A DNA stretch of 64,000 nucleotides from Buttiauxella sp049686335 (GTDB taxonomy: Bacteria; Pseudomonadota; Gammaproteobacteria; Enterobacterales; Enterobacteriaceae). The notes under the pieces were generated by a model. It saw nothing but the letters and a program-made list of their open reading frames with translations. It searched no databases and had not been told where the DNA came from. The position numbers and the translations under genes are program-made. Shown one piece after another: positions 43,709 through 52,820 of the stretch. The stretch covers positions 124,001 through 188,000 of the forward strand of contig NZ_JBAVHX010000008.1 in NCBI RefSeq assembly GCF_049686335.1. Reading direction: 5' to 3'. The first letter of the stretch is position 1. Each line of letters starts with the position of its first letter.

Positions 43709-44632
43709 TCAGGCATCAAGCAGCGTATCCAGCGGCTTGATGTAGATTTGCATACTGTTTTGTAGATGTTCGCTAAACGCGCTGACGAGCGCGGAAGCAG
43801 GCCGGTGCAGCGGCCTGATAAGGCTCACGGTAAACGGCACGGCGACGCTAAAGCGCCGTGCCACCACGCCACTCGAAGCATAATCCAGTGCAGTCAAAGG
43901 ATTGACTACTGACACTCCCACTCCAGCCCGAACCATCGCGCAAACCGACGCCGCACTGTGGGTTTCCATCACCATCCGCCGCTTAACATCGTGCTCCTGA
44001 AACAGCGAATCCAGAAGCTGACGATAGCTGTCGGTGCGCGACAGGCTGATGTAGTTTTCCCCGGCGAAATCTTGTGGCGTAAGCACTTTCTTATCCGCAA
44101 GGCGATGCCCGGCAGGCAGCACGCAGACTTCGTTGAGCGTCAGCAAGGTCTGGCGCTCCGTACCGGCGGGCGTTACCGTATTTTCGGTCAAGCCTAAATC
44201 GTGACGTTGCGCGGACAGCCACTCCTCTAACAACGGAGATTCTTGCGGCACAATATTCAGGCTTAACTCCGGGTATCTCGCCAGAAACGGCTGAATTAAA
44301 ACCGGCAGGAAAGATTGCGAAAATACCGGTAGGCAGGCAATAGACAGTTCACCCTGGCGGAACTCACGCAAGCTTTCAGCGGCACTGATAATTCTGTCCA
44401 GCCCGTACCAGGAACGCTGTACCTCTTCAAAAAGCCGCAAACCCTGAACCGTGGGATGGAGTCGTCCGCGACTGCGTTCGAACAGTTGCAGACCAATCAG
44501 CTTCTCAAACCTCGCCAGTTCCCGGCTGACCGTCGGTTGCGAAGTATGTAGCAGCCCTGCGGCTTCGGTGAGATTTCCGGCGGTCATGACTGCATGGAAA
44601 ATTTCGATATGGCGTAAGGTAATTGAGGGCAT
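43709..44632 (-). CDS. lysR: LysR, activator of lysA
   Basis: The start is ATG 44632 with AAAGGAGAT upstream, giving 307 residues. The N-terminal helix-turn-helix reads TEAAGLLHTSQPTVSRELAR, and the effector domain is close to E. coli LysR throughout (SIACLPVFSQSFLPVL, SLSRTDSYRQLLD, METHSAASVCAMVRAGVGVS). It activates lysA and represses itself according to diaminopimelate and lysine levels. It is divergent from lysA. Confidence 0.95.
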   Translation of the reverse strand: MPSITLRHIEIFHAVMTAGNLTEAAGLLHTSQPTVSRELARFEKLIGLQLFERSRGRLHPTVQGLRLFEEVQRSWYGLDRIISAAESLREFRQGELSIACLPVFSQSFLPVLIQPFLARYPELSLNIVPQESPLLEEWLSAQRHDLGLTENTVTPAGTERQTLLTLNEVCVLPAGHRLADKKVLTPQDFAGENYISLSRTDSYRQLLDSLFQEHDVKRRMVMETHSAASVCAMVRAGVGVSVVNPLTALDYASSGVVARRFSVAVPFTVSLIRPLHRPASALVSAFSEHLQNSMQIYIKPLDTLLDA

Positions 44633-44645
44633 GATTATCTCCTTT

Positions 44646-44664
44646 ATCCATATCATATATGAAT
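44646..44664. promoter_or_regulatory. Candidate LysR-binding inverted repeat
   Basis: ATCCATAT-CAT-ATATGAAT is an inverted repeat with one mismatch in the lysR-lysA gap, 14 nt before the lysR start. Confidence 0.5.
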
Positions 44665-44744
44665 AGACTTGCGAGAAATCGATATTTTTTCTTCATCTCA
44701 CTCTATGGCGTAATGAAGAAAATGAAAGATTGCCGGAGCTCGTC

Positions 44745-46007
44745 ATGCCACGCCTATTGAATAACACCAACACTGCTTTGAACGCGCAAAATCTGCTGGC
44801 CCTGCCTGCGGAATTTGGTTGCCCGGTCTGGGTTTACGATGCGGATATTATTCGCCAGCAGATTGCCCAGCTGCGCCAGTTTGATGTGATTCGTTTTGCC
44901 CAAAAGGCATGCTCGAATATTCATATTTTGCGTCTGATGCGCGAGCAGGGCGTGAAGGTCGATTCAGTATCTCAGGGCGAAATTGAGCGTGCCCTGGCAG
45001 CGGGGTATCAGCCGCTGGAAAATCAGGACGACATCGTCTTTACCGCCGATATGATTGACAAGCCAACCCTTGCGCTGGTGGCCGAACAGCAAATTCCGGT
45101 GAATGCCGGGTCCGTTGATATGTTGCAGCAGCTTGGCGAAGTATCGCCGGGGCATCGCGTATGGTTGCGCGTCAATCCGGGCTTTGGTCACGGCCACAGC
45201 CAGAAAACCAATACCGGTGGCGAAAATAGCAAACATGGCATCTGGCATGCGGATTTACCGCAGGCGCTGGAGGTTATTCAGCGCTACAAACTGCATTTAG
45301 TCGGCATTCATATGCACATTGGTTCCGGTGTTGATTACGGTCACCTGGAGCGTGTTTGTGGCGCAATGGTGCAACAGGTGATTGATTTTGGTCAGGATCT
45401 GGAAGCGATCTCAGCGGGCGGTGGTTTGTCGATTCCTTATCGCGAAGGCGAAGAGACGATCGATACCGATCACTATTACGGCCTGTGGAACGCCGCGCGT
45501 GAAAAAATTGCTGAGCGCCTGGGACATCCGGTAAAACTTGAGATTGAACCGGGCCGTTTCCTGGTTGCGGAGTCGGGTGTGCTGGTGGCGGAGGTTCGTT
45601 CGGTTAAAAATATGGGGTCGCGTCACTTTGTGCTGATTGACGCCGGGTTTAACGATTTGATGCGTCCTTCGATGTATGGCAGCTATCACCATATTTCTGC
45701 TTTGGCGGGAGACGGGCGTGAACTGGCGGCTCAGCCTTTAGTTGAGACCGTGGTGGCGGGGCCGTTGTGTGAGTCGGGCGATGTGTTTACCCAGCAAGAA
45801 GGCGGCAAAGTGGAAACTCGCAACTTACCGCCGGTGCAGGTCGGGGACTATCTGGTGCTGCACGATACGGGCGCGTATGGCGCATCTATGTCGTCTAACT
45901 ACAACAGCCGCCCGTTGCTCCCTGAAGTGTTGTTTGATAATGGCCAGGCGCGGCTGATTCGCCGTCGCCAGACTATTCAGGAGTTGCTGGATTTAGAATT
46001 GTTCTGA
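44745..46007 (+). CDS. lysA: Diaminopimelate decarboxylase
   Basis: The start is ATG 44745 with CCGGAG upstream, giving 420 residues, the E. coli length. It is a PLP fold-III decarboxylase: PLP Lys in RFAQKACSNIHIL, LVGIHMHIGSG, EPGRFLVAESG and GPLCESGDVF. It makes lysine from meso-diaminopimelate, the last step of the pathway. It is divergent from its activator lysR. Confidence 0.96.
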   Translation: MPRLLNNTNTALNAQNLLALPAEFGCPVWVYDADIIRQQIAQLRQFDVIRFAQKACSNIHILRLMREQGVKVDSVSQGEIERALAAGYQPLENQDDIVFTADMIDKPTLALVAEQQIPVNAGSVDMLQQLGEVSPGHRVWLRVNPGFGHGHSQKTNTGGENSKHGIWHADLPQALEVIQRYKLHLVGIHMHIGSGVDYGHLERVCGAMVQQVIDFGQDLEAISAGGGLSIPYREGEETIDTDHYYGLWNAAREKIAERLGHPVKLEIEPGRFLVAESGVLVAEVRSVKNMGSRHFVLIDAGFNDLMRPSMYGSYHHISALAGDGRELAAQPLVETVVAGPLCESGDVFTQQEGGKVETRNLPPVQVGDYLVLHDTGAYGASMSSNYNSRPLLPEVLFDNGQARLIRRRQTIQELLDLELF

Positions 46008-46019
46008 TTTCGTGGTTAT

Positions 46020-46121
46020 GTCGGATGACGCTGCGCTTATCCGACCTGGGAAAAGCTATTGAACGGTGCATGCGACGTTCGAAAAAATTATCCAGGGTGG
46101 ATAAGCGCAGCGTCATCCACC
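46020..46121. repeat. Pair of REP-like palindromes
   Basis: GTCGGATGACGCTGCGCTTA... (46020-46046) and the inverse GGGTGGATAAGCGCAGCGTC... (46095-46121) lie between the convergent lysA and LacI-type gene. Confidence 0.75.
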
Positions 46122-46128
46122 ATTTTTT

Positions 46129-47151
46129 TCAAAGCTCACGTGGCTCGTAATACGGCCCTGGCGCCACTGACTCTCGCAACACCAGCTTGCCAACAAACGG
46201 AGGGATCGCTTCGATCGCTTCGCCGTTTGCCAGTTTTACTGCCTGATCAATCGCGGTGGTGATCATGCTATCGATAGGTAAATAAACACTCGATAATCCA
46301 GGCTCCAGCCACTGCGCGCTCGGCGCATCATCAAAACCAAACAACGAAATATCCTGCGGTATCCGCACGCCTGCCTGATGCAGCGCTTTTGACGCCCCAA
46401 GCGCCATGTCGTCGTTACAGGCGAATAGCGCGGTAAATGACACGCGGCTTTCGAGTAAATCCTGGCACAGCTTGTGGCCGAGAGTCATCGTCGAATCACC
46501 GTATTTGACGCGGTCTTCGTTGAAGGCAATGCCATGTTTTTGCAGTGCTTTGCGATAACCCATTAATCGTGCCTGACCGGTAGGCGTAGAAATCGGCACC
46601 GTAATACAGGCAATATCGCGATGCCCTTGCTGGATTAAATAATCGGTCGCCTTAAATGCGGCATCCTGTTGTTCAAAGAAAACACAGCGATCCCGTGCCT
46701 GACTGACATCTCGGTTAATCACCACCAGCGGCACTTTTATGCTGCTCATAAGGGAAAGCAACGTCCGCTCATTCATAAAGCGGGTGTATAGCACGATGGC
46801 ATCACAGTGACGGTCAACCAACATCTGGACGGCTTCGAGCTCTTTTTGAGGTGTATCGTGACCGTCAGTGACAATCAGTTGCTTACCCCATGCTTCAGTC
46901 TGACGCGAGGCTTGCTGTAGCAAGCGGCCAAAGTAAAACCCATCAAAAGTCGACACCACCAGACCCACGCTATTGCTGCTGCGATTCGCAAGGGAGCGCG
47001 CCAGGAAATTAGGCCGATAGCCCAACTCTTCCATGGCGTTAAAAACCTGCTCGCGGGTGCTCTCTTTAACCTGTCCAATTCCATTGAGCACGCGGGATAC
47101 CGTTGCTTTGGAAACGCCTGCGCGTAGCGCGACATCCAGCATAGTGACCAT
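46129..47151 (-). CDS. LacI-family regulator of beta-glucoside genes (AscG-like)
   Basis: The start is ATG 47151 with AGGA upstream, giving 340 residues. The HTH reads VTMLDVALRAGVSKATVSRV, and hinge and ligand domain follow (FACNDDMALGASKALHQAGV, LFGFDDAPSAQWLEPGL). It resembles E. coli AscG in its HTH, hinge and domain spacing. It is divergent from a PTS permease and a GH1 enzyme, and two identical palindromes lie between them, so it very likely represses that operon. Confidence 0.88.
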   Translation of the reverse strand: MVTMLDVALRAGVSKATVSRVLNGIGQVKESTREQVFNAMEELGYRPNFLARSLANRSSNSVGLVVSTFDGFYFGRLLQQASRQTEAWGKQLIVTDGHDTPQKELEAVQMLVDRHCDAIVLYTRFMNERTLLSLMSSIKVPLVVINRDVSQARDRCVFFEQQDAAFKATDYLIQQGHRDIACITVPISTPTGQARLMGYRKALQKHGIAFNEDRVKYGDSTMTLGHKLCQDLLESRVSFTALFACNDDMALGASKALHQAGVRIPQDISLFGFDDAPSAQWLEPGLSSVYLPIDSMITTAIDQAVKLANGEAIEAIPPFVGKLVLRESVAPGPYYEPREL

Positions 47152-47291
47152 CAATTCATTCCTGATTAAGACGCTTGCAGCGTGGTCGCATAATTTCGCT
47201 AGTTTACCATGCTGAGATTGTGAAACATCGGGCTTGCGGCTTCGTTATGTCACGGATCACGCTTTTCAATAATTCACGCCACTTATCATTA

Positions 47292-47305
47292 TTTGGTATA
47301 CCAAA
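47292..47305. promoter_or_regulatory. Operator 1, TTTGGTATACCAAA
   Basis: A perfect 14-bp palindrome identical to that at 47388. Centre-to-centre spacing is 96 bp, about nine helical turns. A second palindrome ATTGGAATTCCAAT lies at about 47323-47337. Confidence 0.75.
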
Positions 47306-47387
47306 ATAATGGAATTGGTCGCCATTGGAATTCCAATATAACAACTTGGGACATTTATCACGGAAATGTTAAGAGGTTGGTTCTATT

Positions 47388-47401
47388 TTTGGTATACCAA
47401 A
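47388..47401. promoter_or_regulatory. Operator 2, TTTGGTATACCAAA
   Basis: Second perfect copy of the palindrome, 56 nt before the PTS permease start. Even centre and flanking T/A resemble LacI/GalR-family sites. Confidence 0.75.
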
Positions 47402-47457
47402 TCGTTAGTTATCCATCGCCCTTAATAATAAAAAACGACATAACTGAGGTATACCCT

Positions 47458-48795
47458 ATGGCATTGCAGGAAAAATTAATCGACTCTCTGGGGAGTTTCG
47501 CGACTAAATTCAACAGCTACCGCTACATCATGGCGATTAAGGCATCGTTCATCACCCTGATGCCAGTCATCATTGTCGGGGCATTTTCGGTACTGATTTC
47601 AAATATGGTGTTGGACCCTAAAAACGGCCTCGCCAGCTTTTCTGCATTGTCATTTCTCGCGCAATTAAAGCCAATTACCGCGGCGATTAACTACGCCACA
47701 CTTAACTTCCTCAACATTGGCGCGGTCTTTCTGATTGGTATCGAACTGGGGCGCATTAACGGAATTAAAAGCCTGTTCCCCGGTTTACTGGCGGTTATCT
47801 GCTTTATTTGCGTGACGCCAACCACCATCGAAATGATGGTCGATGGGCAGATGCACATGGTGAAAGACATTCTGGCACGCCAGTTCTCTGACACTCGCAG
47901 CCTGTTCCTCGGCATGTTTATCGCTATTTTGTCGGTTGAAGTTTACTGCTGGCTGGAAAAACGCGAAGGGCTGAAGATAAAGATGCCCGACACGGTTCCA
48001 CCCAATGTTTCCGCTTCGTTCTCAGCGCTGATCCCATCAATTATTACCGTCACAGCTATTGCGACCTTTGGCTTTATTTTCCACCAAACTACCGGCATGT
48101 ATCTGTATGACGCGGTGTATCAGGTGGTGCAGCAGCCGCTGGAAAAAGTGGTGCAAAGTCTGCCTGGCATTCTGTTACTGATGTTTGTCGCACAGCTTTT
48201 CTGGGTTATTGGTATTCACGGTAACCAGATGATTAAACCTATCCGCGAGCCGCTGCTGCTGGGTGCGATAACCGTCAACATGAGCGCGTTTGAGCAGGGT
48301 AAAGAGATCCCCAATATCATCACCATGCCTTTCTGGGATGTGTACATGAGCATTGGCGGCTCGGGTTTAACTATCGGCCTGCTGATTGCGGTGATGATCG
48401 CGACTAAACGCAAAGAAATGAAAGAGATAGCGAAGCTCTCTTTTGGGCCGGGGATCTTCAACATTAACGAACCGGTGATTTTTGGTATGCCGATTATGCT
48501 GAATCCAATTTTGGCTATTCCTTTCATCATCACTCCGTTAGTCACCGGAACGATTGGGTATTTCGCCACGGCAATGGGTTTTGCAGGCAAAGCGGTCGTC
48601 ATGGTGCCGTGGACCACGCCGCCTTTGATTAACGCCTGGCTTTCCACTGCGGGTTCTATGGGGGCGGTCGTGACGCAGTTGGGCTGCATTCTGGTTTCCG
48701 TGCTGATTTACCTGCCGTTTGTGAAAATTGCCTCTCGCCGTGCTGAACAGGCGCAATTACAGGCCGAACAGCAACAACTAGCCAAAAACGTGTGA
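47458..48795 (+). CDS. PTS beta-glucoside/cellobiose IIC permease
   Basis: The start is ATG 47458 with GAGGT upstream, giving 445 residues; the frame runs back to 47293 through the operators and is not used. It is a lactose/cellobiose-type EIIC with ten or so membrane segments, FWVIGIHGNQMIKPI and GPGIFNINEPVIFGMPIML (the conserved NEP motif). No IIA or IIB gene is nearby, so it must borrow these from another system such as Chb. The GH1 gene follows after 7 nt. Confidence 0.92.
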   Translation: MALQEKLIDSLGSFATKFNSYRYIMAIKASFITLMPVIIVGAFSVLISNMVLDPKNGLASFSALSFLAQLKPITAAINYATLNFLNIGAVFLIGIELGRINGIKSLFPGLLAVICFICVTPTTIEMMVDGQMHMVKDILARQFSDTRSLFLGMFIAILSVEVYCWLEKREGLKIKMPDTVPPNVSASFSALIPSIITVTAIATFGFIFHQTTGMYLYDAVYQVVQQPLEKVVQSLPGILLLMFVAQLFWVIGIHGNQMIKPIREPLLLGAITVNMSAFEQGKEIPNIITMPFWDVYMSIGGSGLTIGLLIAVMIATKRKEMKEIAKLSFGPGIFNINEPVIFGMPIMLNPILAIPFIITPLVTGTIGYFATAMGFAGKAVVMVPWTTPPLINAWLSTAGSMGAVVTQLGCILVSVLIYLPFVKIASRRAEQAQLQAEQQQLAKNV

Positions 48796-48802
48796 GGAAG
48801 GC

Positions 48803-50230
48803 ATGAGCAACGTAAAAGTCACCATTCCAAAAGATTTTATTCTCGGCGCAGCGGCTTCGGCGTGGCAAACCGAAGGCTGGAGCGGCAAAAAAGAAGGGCA
48901 GGATTCCTGGCTCGATGCCTGGTACAAAAACGACAGACATGTCTGGCACGAAGGGTATGGTCCGGCAGTCGCTACCGATTTCATTAATCGTTACCGCGAA
49001 GACGTGGGGCTGATGAAACAGGCGGGGCTGACGCACTATCGCACGTCGATAAACTGGTCGCGTTATTTCACCGATTACGAAAATGGCATCGTCGATGAAG
49101 AGTACGCTCAGTACTACGATAATCTTATCGATGAAATGCTGCGTACTGGCATTGAGCCCATGATCTGCCTTGAACACTATGAGTTGCCCGCCACGCTATT
49201 TGAAAACTATGGCGGCTGGGCGTCGAAGAAAGTGGTCGAACTGTTTGTGTTATATGCGGAAAAAGTCTTTGCCCGCTACGCCCATAAGGTGAAGCGTTGG
49301 TTTACTTTTAACGAGCCCATTGTGGTGCAAACCCGCGTTTATCTTGACGCATTACGCTGGCCATACGAGCAAAACACGCATAAATGGATGCAATGGAATC
49401 ACCATAAAAACCTCGCTACGGCGAAAGTGGTGAAACTGTTCCGCGAGAAAGGTTATAGCGGGACTGTCGGCTGTATTCTCAACCCGGAAGTCACTTATGC
49501 GCGATCCAGTGCGGCACACGATCAACAATCCGCGCAGATTTACGATCTGTTCTACAACCGCGTTTTTTTAGATCCTTTAGTGCACGGTGAATATCCGCAA
49601 CAGCTGATTGAACTGCTTGAAAAACATCATGTGCAGTGGGATTACACGGCACAAGAACTGGCGATCATTCGTGAAAATACGGTCGATGAACTGGGTATCA
49701 ATCTTTACTACCCGCACCGGGTGAAAGCGCCGTCACGGGCGTGGAATCCGGAAACACCTTTCCATCCCGCTTATTACTACGAACCTTTTGAATTGCCAGG
49801 ACGGCGGATGAACAAGTCGCGTGGCTGGGAGATTTATCCGCGCATTGTTTACGACATGGCGATGCGGATTAAAACCGCGTACCGCAATATCCCGTGGTTT
49901 GTGGCGGAGAGCGGCATGGGAACGGAAAACGAAGCGCAATTCCGCAATACAGATGGCGTGATTGAAGATGATTATCGTATTGCGTTTATTAGTGAACATT
50001 TGTTCCAAACGCTGAAGGCTCGCGAAGATGGCGCAAATTGCCAGGGCTACATGTTGTGGGCGTTTACCGACAACGTTTCGCCGATGAATGCGTTCAAAAA
50101 CCGCTACGGTCTGATTGAAATCAACCTGCAAAATAACCGCGAGCGTCGGGCGAAAAAATCGGCCCATTGGTATCGTGCGCTGAGCGAGTCCCGAATCTTA
50201 CAGCTCGACATTGATGATGAATGGAAATAG
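48803..50230 (+). CDS. GH1 beta-glucosidase / 6-phospho-beta-glucosidase
   Basis: This 475-residue GH1 enzyme starts at ATG 48803 with GAGGAAGG upstream. Catalytic acid/base Glu lies in WFTFNEPIV; the nucleophile Glu lies in WFVAESGMG, a variant of the usual ENG context. ILGAAASAWQTEGW is the N-terminal signature and GYMLWAFTDNVSPMNAF the C-terminal one. With the PTS permease it would hydrolyse an imported, probably phosphorylated, beta-glucoside. The substrate is not readable from sequence. Confidence 0.92.
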   Translation: MSNVKVTIPKDFILGAAASAWQTEGWSGKKEGQDSWLDAWYKNDRHVWHEGYGPAVATDFINRYREDVGLMKQAGLTHYRTSINWSRYFTDYENGIVDEEYAQYYDNLIDEMLRTGIEPMICLEHYELPATLFENYGGWASKKVVELFVLYAEKVFARYAHKVKRWFTFNEPIVVQTRVYLDALRWPYEQNTHKWMQWNHHKNLATAKVVKLFREKGYSGTVGCILNPEVTYARSSAAHDQQSAQIYDLFYNRVFLDPLVHGEYPQQLIELLEKHHVQWDYTAQELAIIRENTVDELGINLYYPHRVKAPSRAWNPETPFHPAYYYEPFELPGRRMNKSRGWEIYPRIVYDMAMRIKTAYRNIPWFVAESGMGTENEAQFRNTDGVIEDDYRIAFISEHLFQTLKAREDGANCQGYMLWAFTDNVSPMNAFKNRYGLIEINLQNNRERRAKKSAHWYRALSESRILQLDIDDEWK

Positions 50231-50259
50231 TCACTGATAAAGATCGCTAAATCGGTTTT

Positions 50260-50331
50260 GTAGGTGGATAAGCGTTAGCATCATCCAACATTTGCGCTAG
50301 TGCTGTCTGATGACGCTGCGCTTATCCGACC
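50260..50331. repeat. Pair of REP-like palindromes
   Basis: GTAGGTGGATAAGCGTTAGC... (50260-50289) and TGTCTGATGACGCTGCGCTT... (50304-50331) follow the GH1 gene. Confidence 0.7.
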
Positions 50332-50417
50332 TGGTCGGTAGATTAATTTGATAAGCTAGCGGGAATAAATCAGCGCCAAAACGATGGCGCTGAGAATCAA
50401 CACATGCGGGTGATATT

Positions 50418-51191
50418 GTGGACAAGGTAGTACTTTCGCCAGAAAAAAAACAATACCAGGAAATTGGTGAGGACCTGCGCGCACAAATTATGCAGGGATT
50501 GTATCCAGTCGGTTCACGCTTGCCGCCTGAACGTAATATTGCTGAAAAATATGGCGTTAGCCGCACGATTGTTCGTGAAGCGTTGCTGATGCTCGAGTTA
50601 CAAGGCACGGTTGATATTCGCCAGGGCTCTGGAGTGTATGTCAGTCGTGTTCCGGCAGAAAACGAAGCGGAAGAAGAGGCCTTTTTCAGCAGCGACATTG
50701 GCCCGTTTGAAATGCTCCAGGCGCGTCAGCTACTCGAAAGCAATATTGCGGCGTTTGCCGCAAAAATGGCGACCAAAGCCGACATCGACAATCTCAAACG
50801 TATCCTTGAACAGGAACAGCGAGCCATTGCGATAAACGATCTTAGCCAGGATAACTGCAAAATGTTTCATCTGGTCTTGGCAGGTGCTTCGCAAAACCAG
50901 ATGTTGCTGGCGACGGTGGAAAGTATCTGGCGTCATCTTGATAGCAGCCCGATGTGGCAGAAATTACGGGCAAATATTGATACCCGTAGCTATCGTCTGA
51001 AATGGCTGGGTGACCTGCAAACGATACTGGCGGCTCTGCGTCGTCGTGATGTTATGGGTTCCTGGCAGGCGATGTGGCAGCATTTAGAAAACGTCAAAAA
51101 CAGTCTGCTCGAGCAATCTGATTCCGATGCGCCGGATTTTGATGGTTATCTATTTGAGTCGGTTCCCATCTTCCAGGGGAAACTGATGTGA
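50418..51191 (+). CDS. GntR/FadR-type regulator (UxuR/ExuR-like)
   Basis: This 257-residue protein starts at GTG 50418. The winged helix reads RLPPERNIAEKYGVSRTIVR and GTVDIRQGSGVYV, and an FCD effector domain follows (LQARQLLESNIAAFAA, AMWQHLENVKNSL, DFDGYLFESVP). It resembles UxuR, ExuR and LgoR, which respond to hexuronate-related ligands, a possible link to the pectin cluster. A degraded copy lies at 54871. Its stop overlaps the GNAT gene start. Confidence 0.9.
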   Translation: MDKVVLSPEKKQYQEIGEDLRAQIMQGLYPVGSRLPPERNIAEKYGVSRTIVREALLMLELQGTVDIRQGSGVYVSRVPAENEAEEEAFFSSDIGPFEMLQARQLLESNIAAFAAKMATKADIDNLKRILEQEQRAIAINDLSQDNCKMFHLVLAGASQNQMLLATVESIWRHLDSSPMWQKLRANIDTRSYRLKWLGDLQTILAALRRRDVMGSWQAMWQHLENVKNSLLEQSDSDAPDFDGYLFESVPIFQGKLM

Positions 51192-51637
51192 AAATTTTAC
51201 CACTGCACGCGGTGCCGCAATATGCTGAGCAGGTTACTGACTGGATATGGCAAGCGTTTGGCACTCCTGACAGCCGGGACTTTTTCGCTTCGATTGTGGC
51301 GACCAGCCAGCGGGAAGGGCAGTTACCCCTAACTTTTGTGGCGGTTGAAGGTGAGAAGCTGGTCGGAACGGTTGGGTTATGGCGCTGCGATTTAATCAGC
51401 CGCCAGGATTTGTATCCGTGGTTAGCCGCTTTATATATTAGTGAAAACCAGCGTGGACGTGGGTTTGGGGCAAAGCTGCAAGAACACGTTATTGATTACG
51501 CCCGGAGGCTGGGATATCCCCAGCTTTATCTCTATTCCGCCTGCAAAGACTATTACGAGCGTTTTGGCTGGGAGTATATCGGCGACGGGCTGGATTACCC
51601 GGATAAGGTTGTGCATTTGTATCGGTTTGCGCTTTAA
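51188..51637 (+). CDS. GNAT-family N-acetyltransferase
   Basis: This 149-residue protein starts at GTG 51188, overlapping the regulator stop (GTGA). It has the acetyl-CoA-binding pattern LYISENQRGRGFGAKLQEHV and a typical C-terminus LYLYSACKDYYERFGWEYIG. The substrate is unknown. Coupling with the regulator suggests a joint function. The C-terminal half is duplicated at 55172. Confidence 0.88.
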   Translation: MKILPLHAVPQYAEQVTDWIWQAFGTPDSRDFFASIVATSQREGQLPLTFVAVEGEKLVGTVGLWRCDLISRQDLYPWLAALYISENQRGRGFGAKLQEHVIDYARRLGYPQLYLYSACKDYYERFGWEYIGDGLDYPDKVVHLYRFAL

Positions 51638-51656
51638 ATATTTCCCCGCACACAAA

Positions 51657-52106
51657 TTAAGGTTTAGAAACAATAGTTTTACAGAGTTCGGGCTTACTGG
51701 CGTAATACAGTCCAGGAACATCTCCTTCCCCGTCACATAACGTGTAATCTAACGCCATCAATCCCAGCGGGACTAACCAGGACATACACATGAAAAATAC
51801 GAAACATGCAAGGCTAAATAATCCCCAGATAGTACCAATGAGCGTTCCTTTTTTTAGTCGCTCAACGCCTTTTTGCAAAATTGTTCGGAAGGAGAAAAAG
51901 AATACGTAAATGTAAATTGGTATCCCTCCAATGGCGGTAATTACCTTCCCATTGTATATTATAATATTATCGAGAGTAATTATTGAGTAAAGACGATATT
52001 CCTCAATAAAAAATATAGTGGAGTATATCATAGCCAATGATACAGCCATTAAAAACACCCCTGCAAATTTAAAACCTACCCAATGTAATTTAGTATATGG
52101 TCTCAT
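51657..52106 (-). CDS. Small membrane protein, putative immunity type 1 (orphan copy)
   Basis: This 149-residue protein has 3-4 membrane segments: ~10-32, ~62-84 and ~100-135. It is nearly identical to the protein at 52821 over most of its length (TLDNIIIYNGKVITA, RTILQKGVERLKKGTLIGTI, YTLCDGEGDVPGLYYASKPEL). Such proteins sit directly behind the putative toxin genes here and are the best candidates for immunity factors. This copy no longer has a toxin next to it; it follows the type 2 copy by an ATGA overlap. It may belong to Pfam DUF1240, from memory. Confidence 0.75.
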   Translation of the reverse strand: MRPYTKLHWVGFKFAGVFLMAVSLAMIYSTIFFIEEYRLYSIITLDNIIIYNGKVITAIGGIPIYIYVFFFSFRTILQKGVERLKKGTLIGTIWGLFSLACFVFFMCMSWLVPLGLMALDYTLCDGEGDVPGLYYASKPELCKTIVSKP

Positions 52107-52543
52107 TTATTTTCTATCATCATGCAAAGTTGCGGATCAGTAACATAGTACACTCTGAGTTTATCCTCATGACATGAAGTGTAATGTAACATTAATAACA
52201 CAATAGGAATGAGAAAAGATGCGACTAGCCCTAATGCAAATGATAATATACAGAATAGCCCCCACGCCTCTCCAATGATAGTTCCTTTTTTTAAAGGGGC
52301 AATCCCTTTATTTAAAACTGTACGGAGAGCAAAAAAGAATATGTAAATAAGAATAGGTGTGCCACTAAGGCTAATAATAATTTTTCCATTATATGTTATG
52401 ATATCACCAAGTGTAATTAATGAATTGATGTCATAAAATTTATAGAGATAAGCGACCAGGTAAATGAGGGCTATACTGACCATCATAAGAAATATTCCTG
52501 CAAATTTAAATAACAACCAGCGCATGGTGGTGTATTCTTTCAT
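52103..52543 (-). CDS. Small membrane protein, putative immunity type 2 (orphan copy)
   Basis: The start is ATG 52543 with AGAGGATAT upstream, giving 146 residues. It has the same layout as type 1 but a different sequence, and is close to the protein at 55389 (LGDIITYNGKIII, RTVLNKGIAPLKKGTIIG, HYTSCHEDKLRVYYVTDPQL). It follows a toxin fragment of the type 2 kind, so an ancestral toxin-immunity pair lost most of its toxin here. Confidence 0.75.
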   Translation of the reverse strand: MKEYTTMRWLLFKFAGIFLMMVSIALIYLVAYLYKFYDINSLITLGDIITYNGKIIISLSGTPILIYIFFFALRTVLNKGIAPLKKGTIIGEAWGLFCILSFALGLVASFLIPIVLLMLHYTSCHEDKLRVYYVTDPQLCMMIENK

Positions 52544-52545
52544 AA

Positions 52546-52653
52546 TTAATATCCTCTGCCAGGTAGTGGGGTTGAAAATGGAGATAGGTGTTGGTAGTCC
52601 CACTGACTCATTTTTTGTTGCTCATTTAATGCCTGTTGTATTTTATGTTTTTT
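52546..52653 (-). pseudogene. C-terminal fragment of a type 2 putative toxin gene
   Basis: The last ~34 codons (KIQQALNEQQKMSQWDYQHL and SPFSTPLPGRGY) match the C-terminus of the toxin at 55835. Upstream the frame continues to 52761 but no longer matches. It ends just ahead of the type 2 immunity copy, with the same spacing as in the intact pair. Confidence 0.8.
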
Positions 52654-52820
52654 GCCTGAAGTTAACCTGGTATTACATCCATAAGACATAATATATTCAT
52701 TATAGTATTCATTATTTCCAGACGCTTTGAATCTATCCCAATTGTCTGTGATTCCAGACAATGATATCGCAGGATAAATGGAACATCACTTGATAGTTTT
52801 CGGTTTTTAGTTTTCATGAA

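Noticed and set aside
44633..44744. Lysine riboswitch in front of lysA
   Set aside because: The gap is only 112 nt and lacks the conserved lysine-box core; control by LysR explains it.
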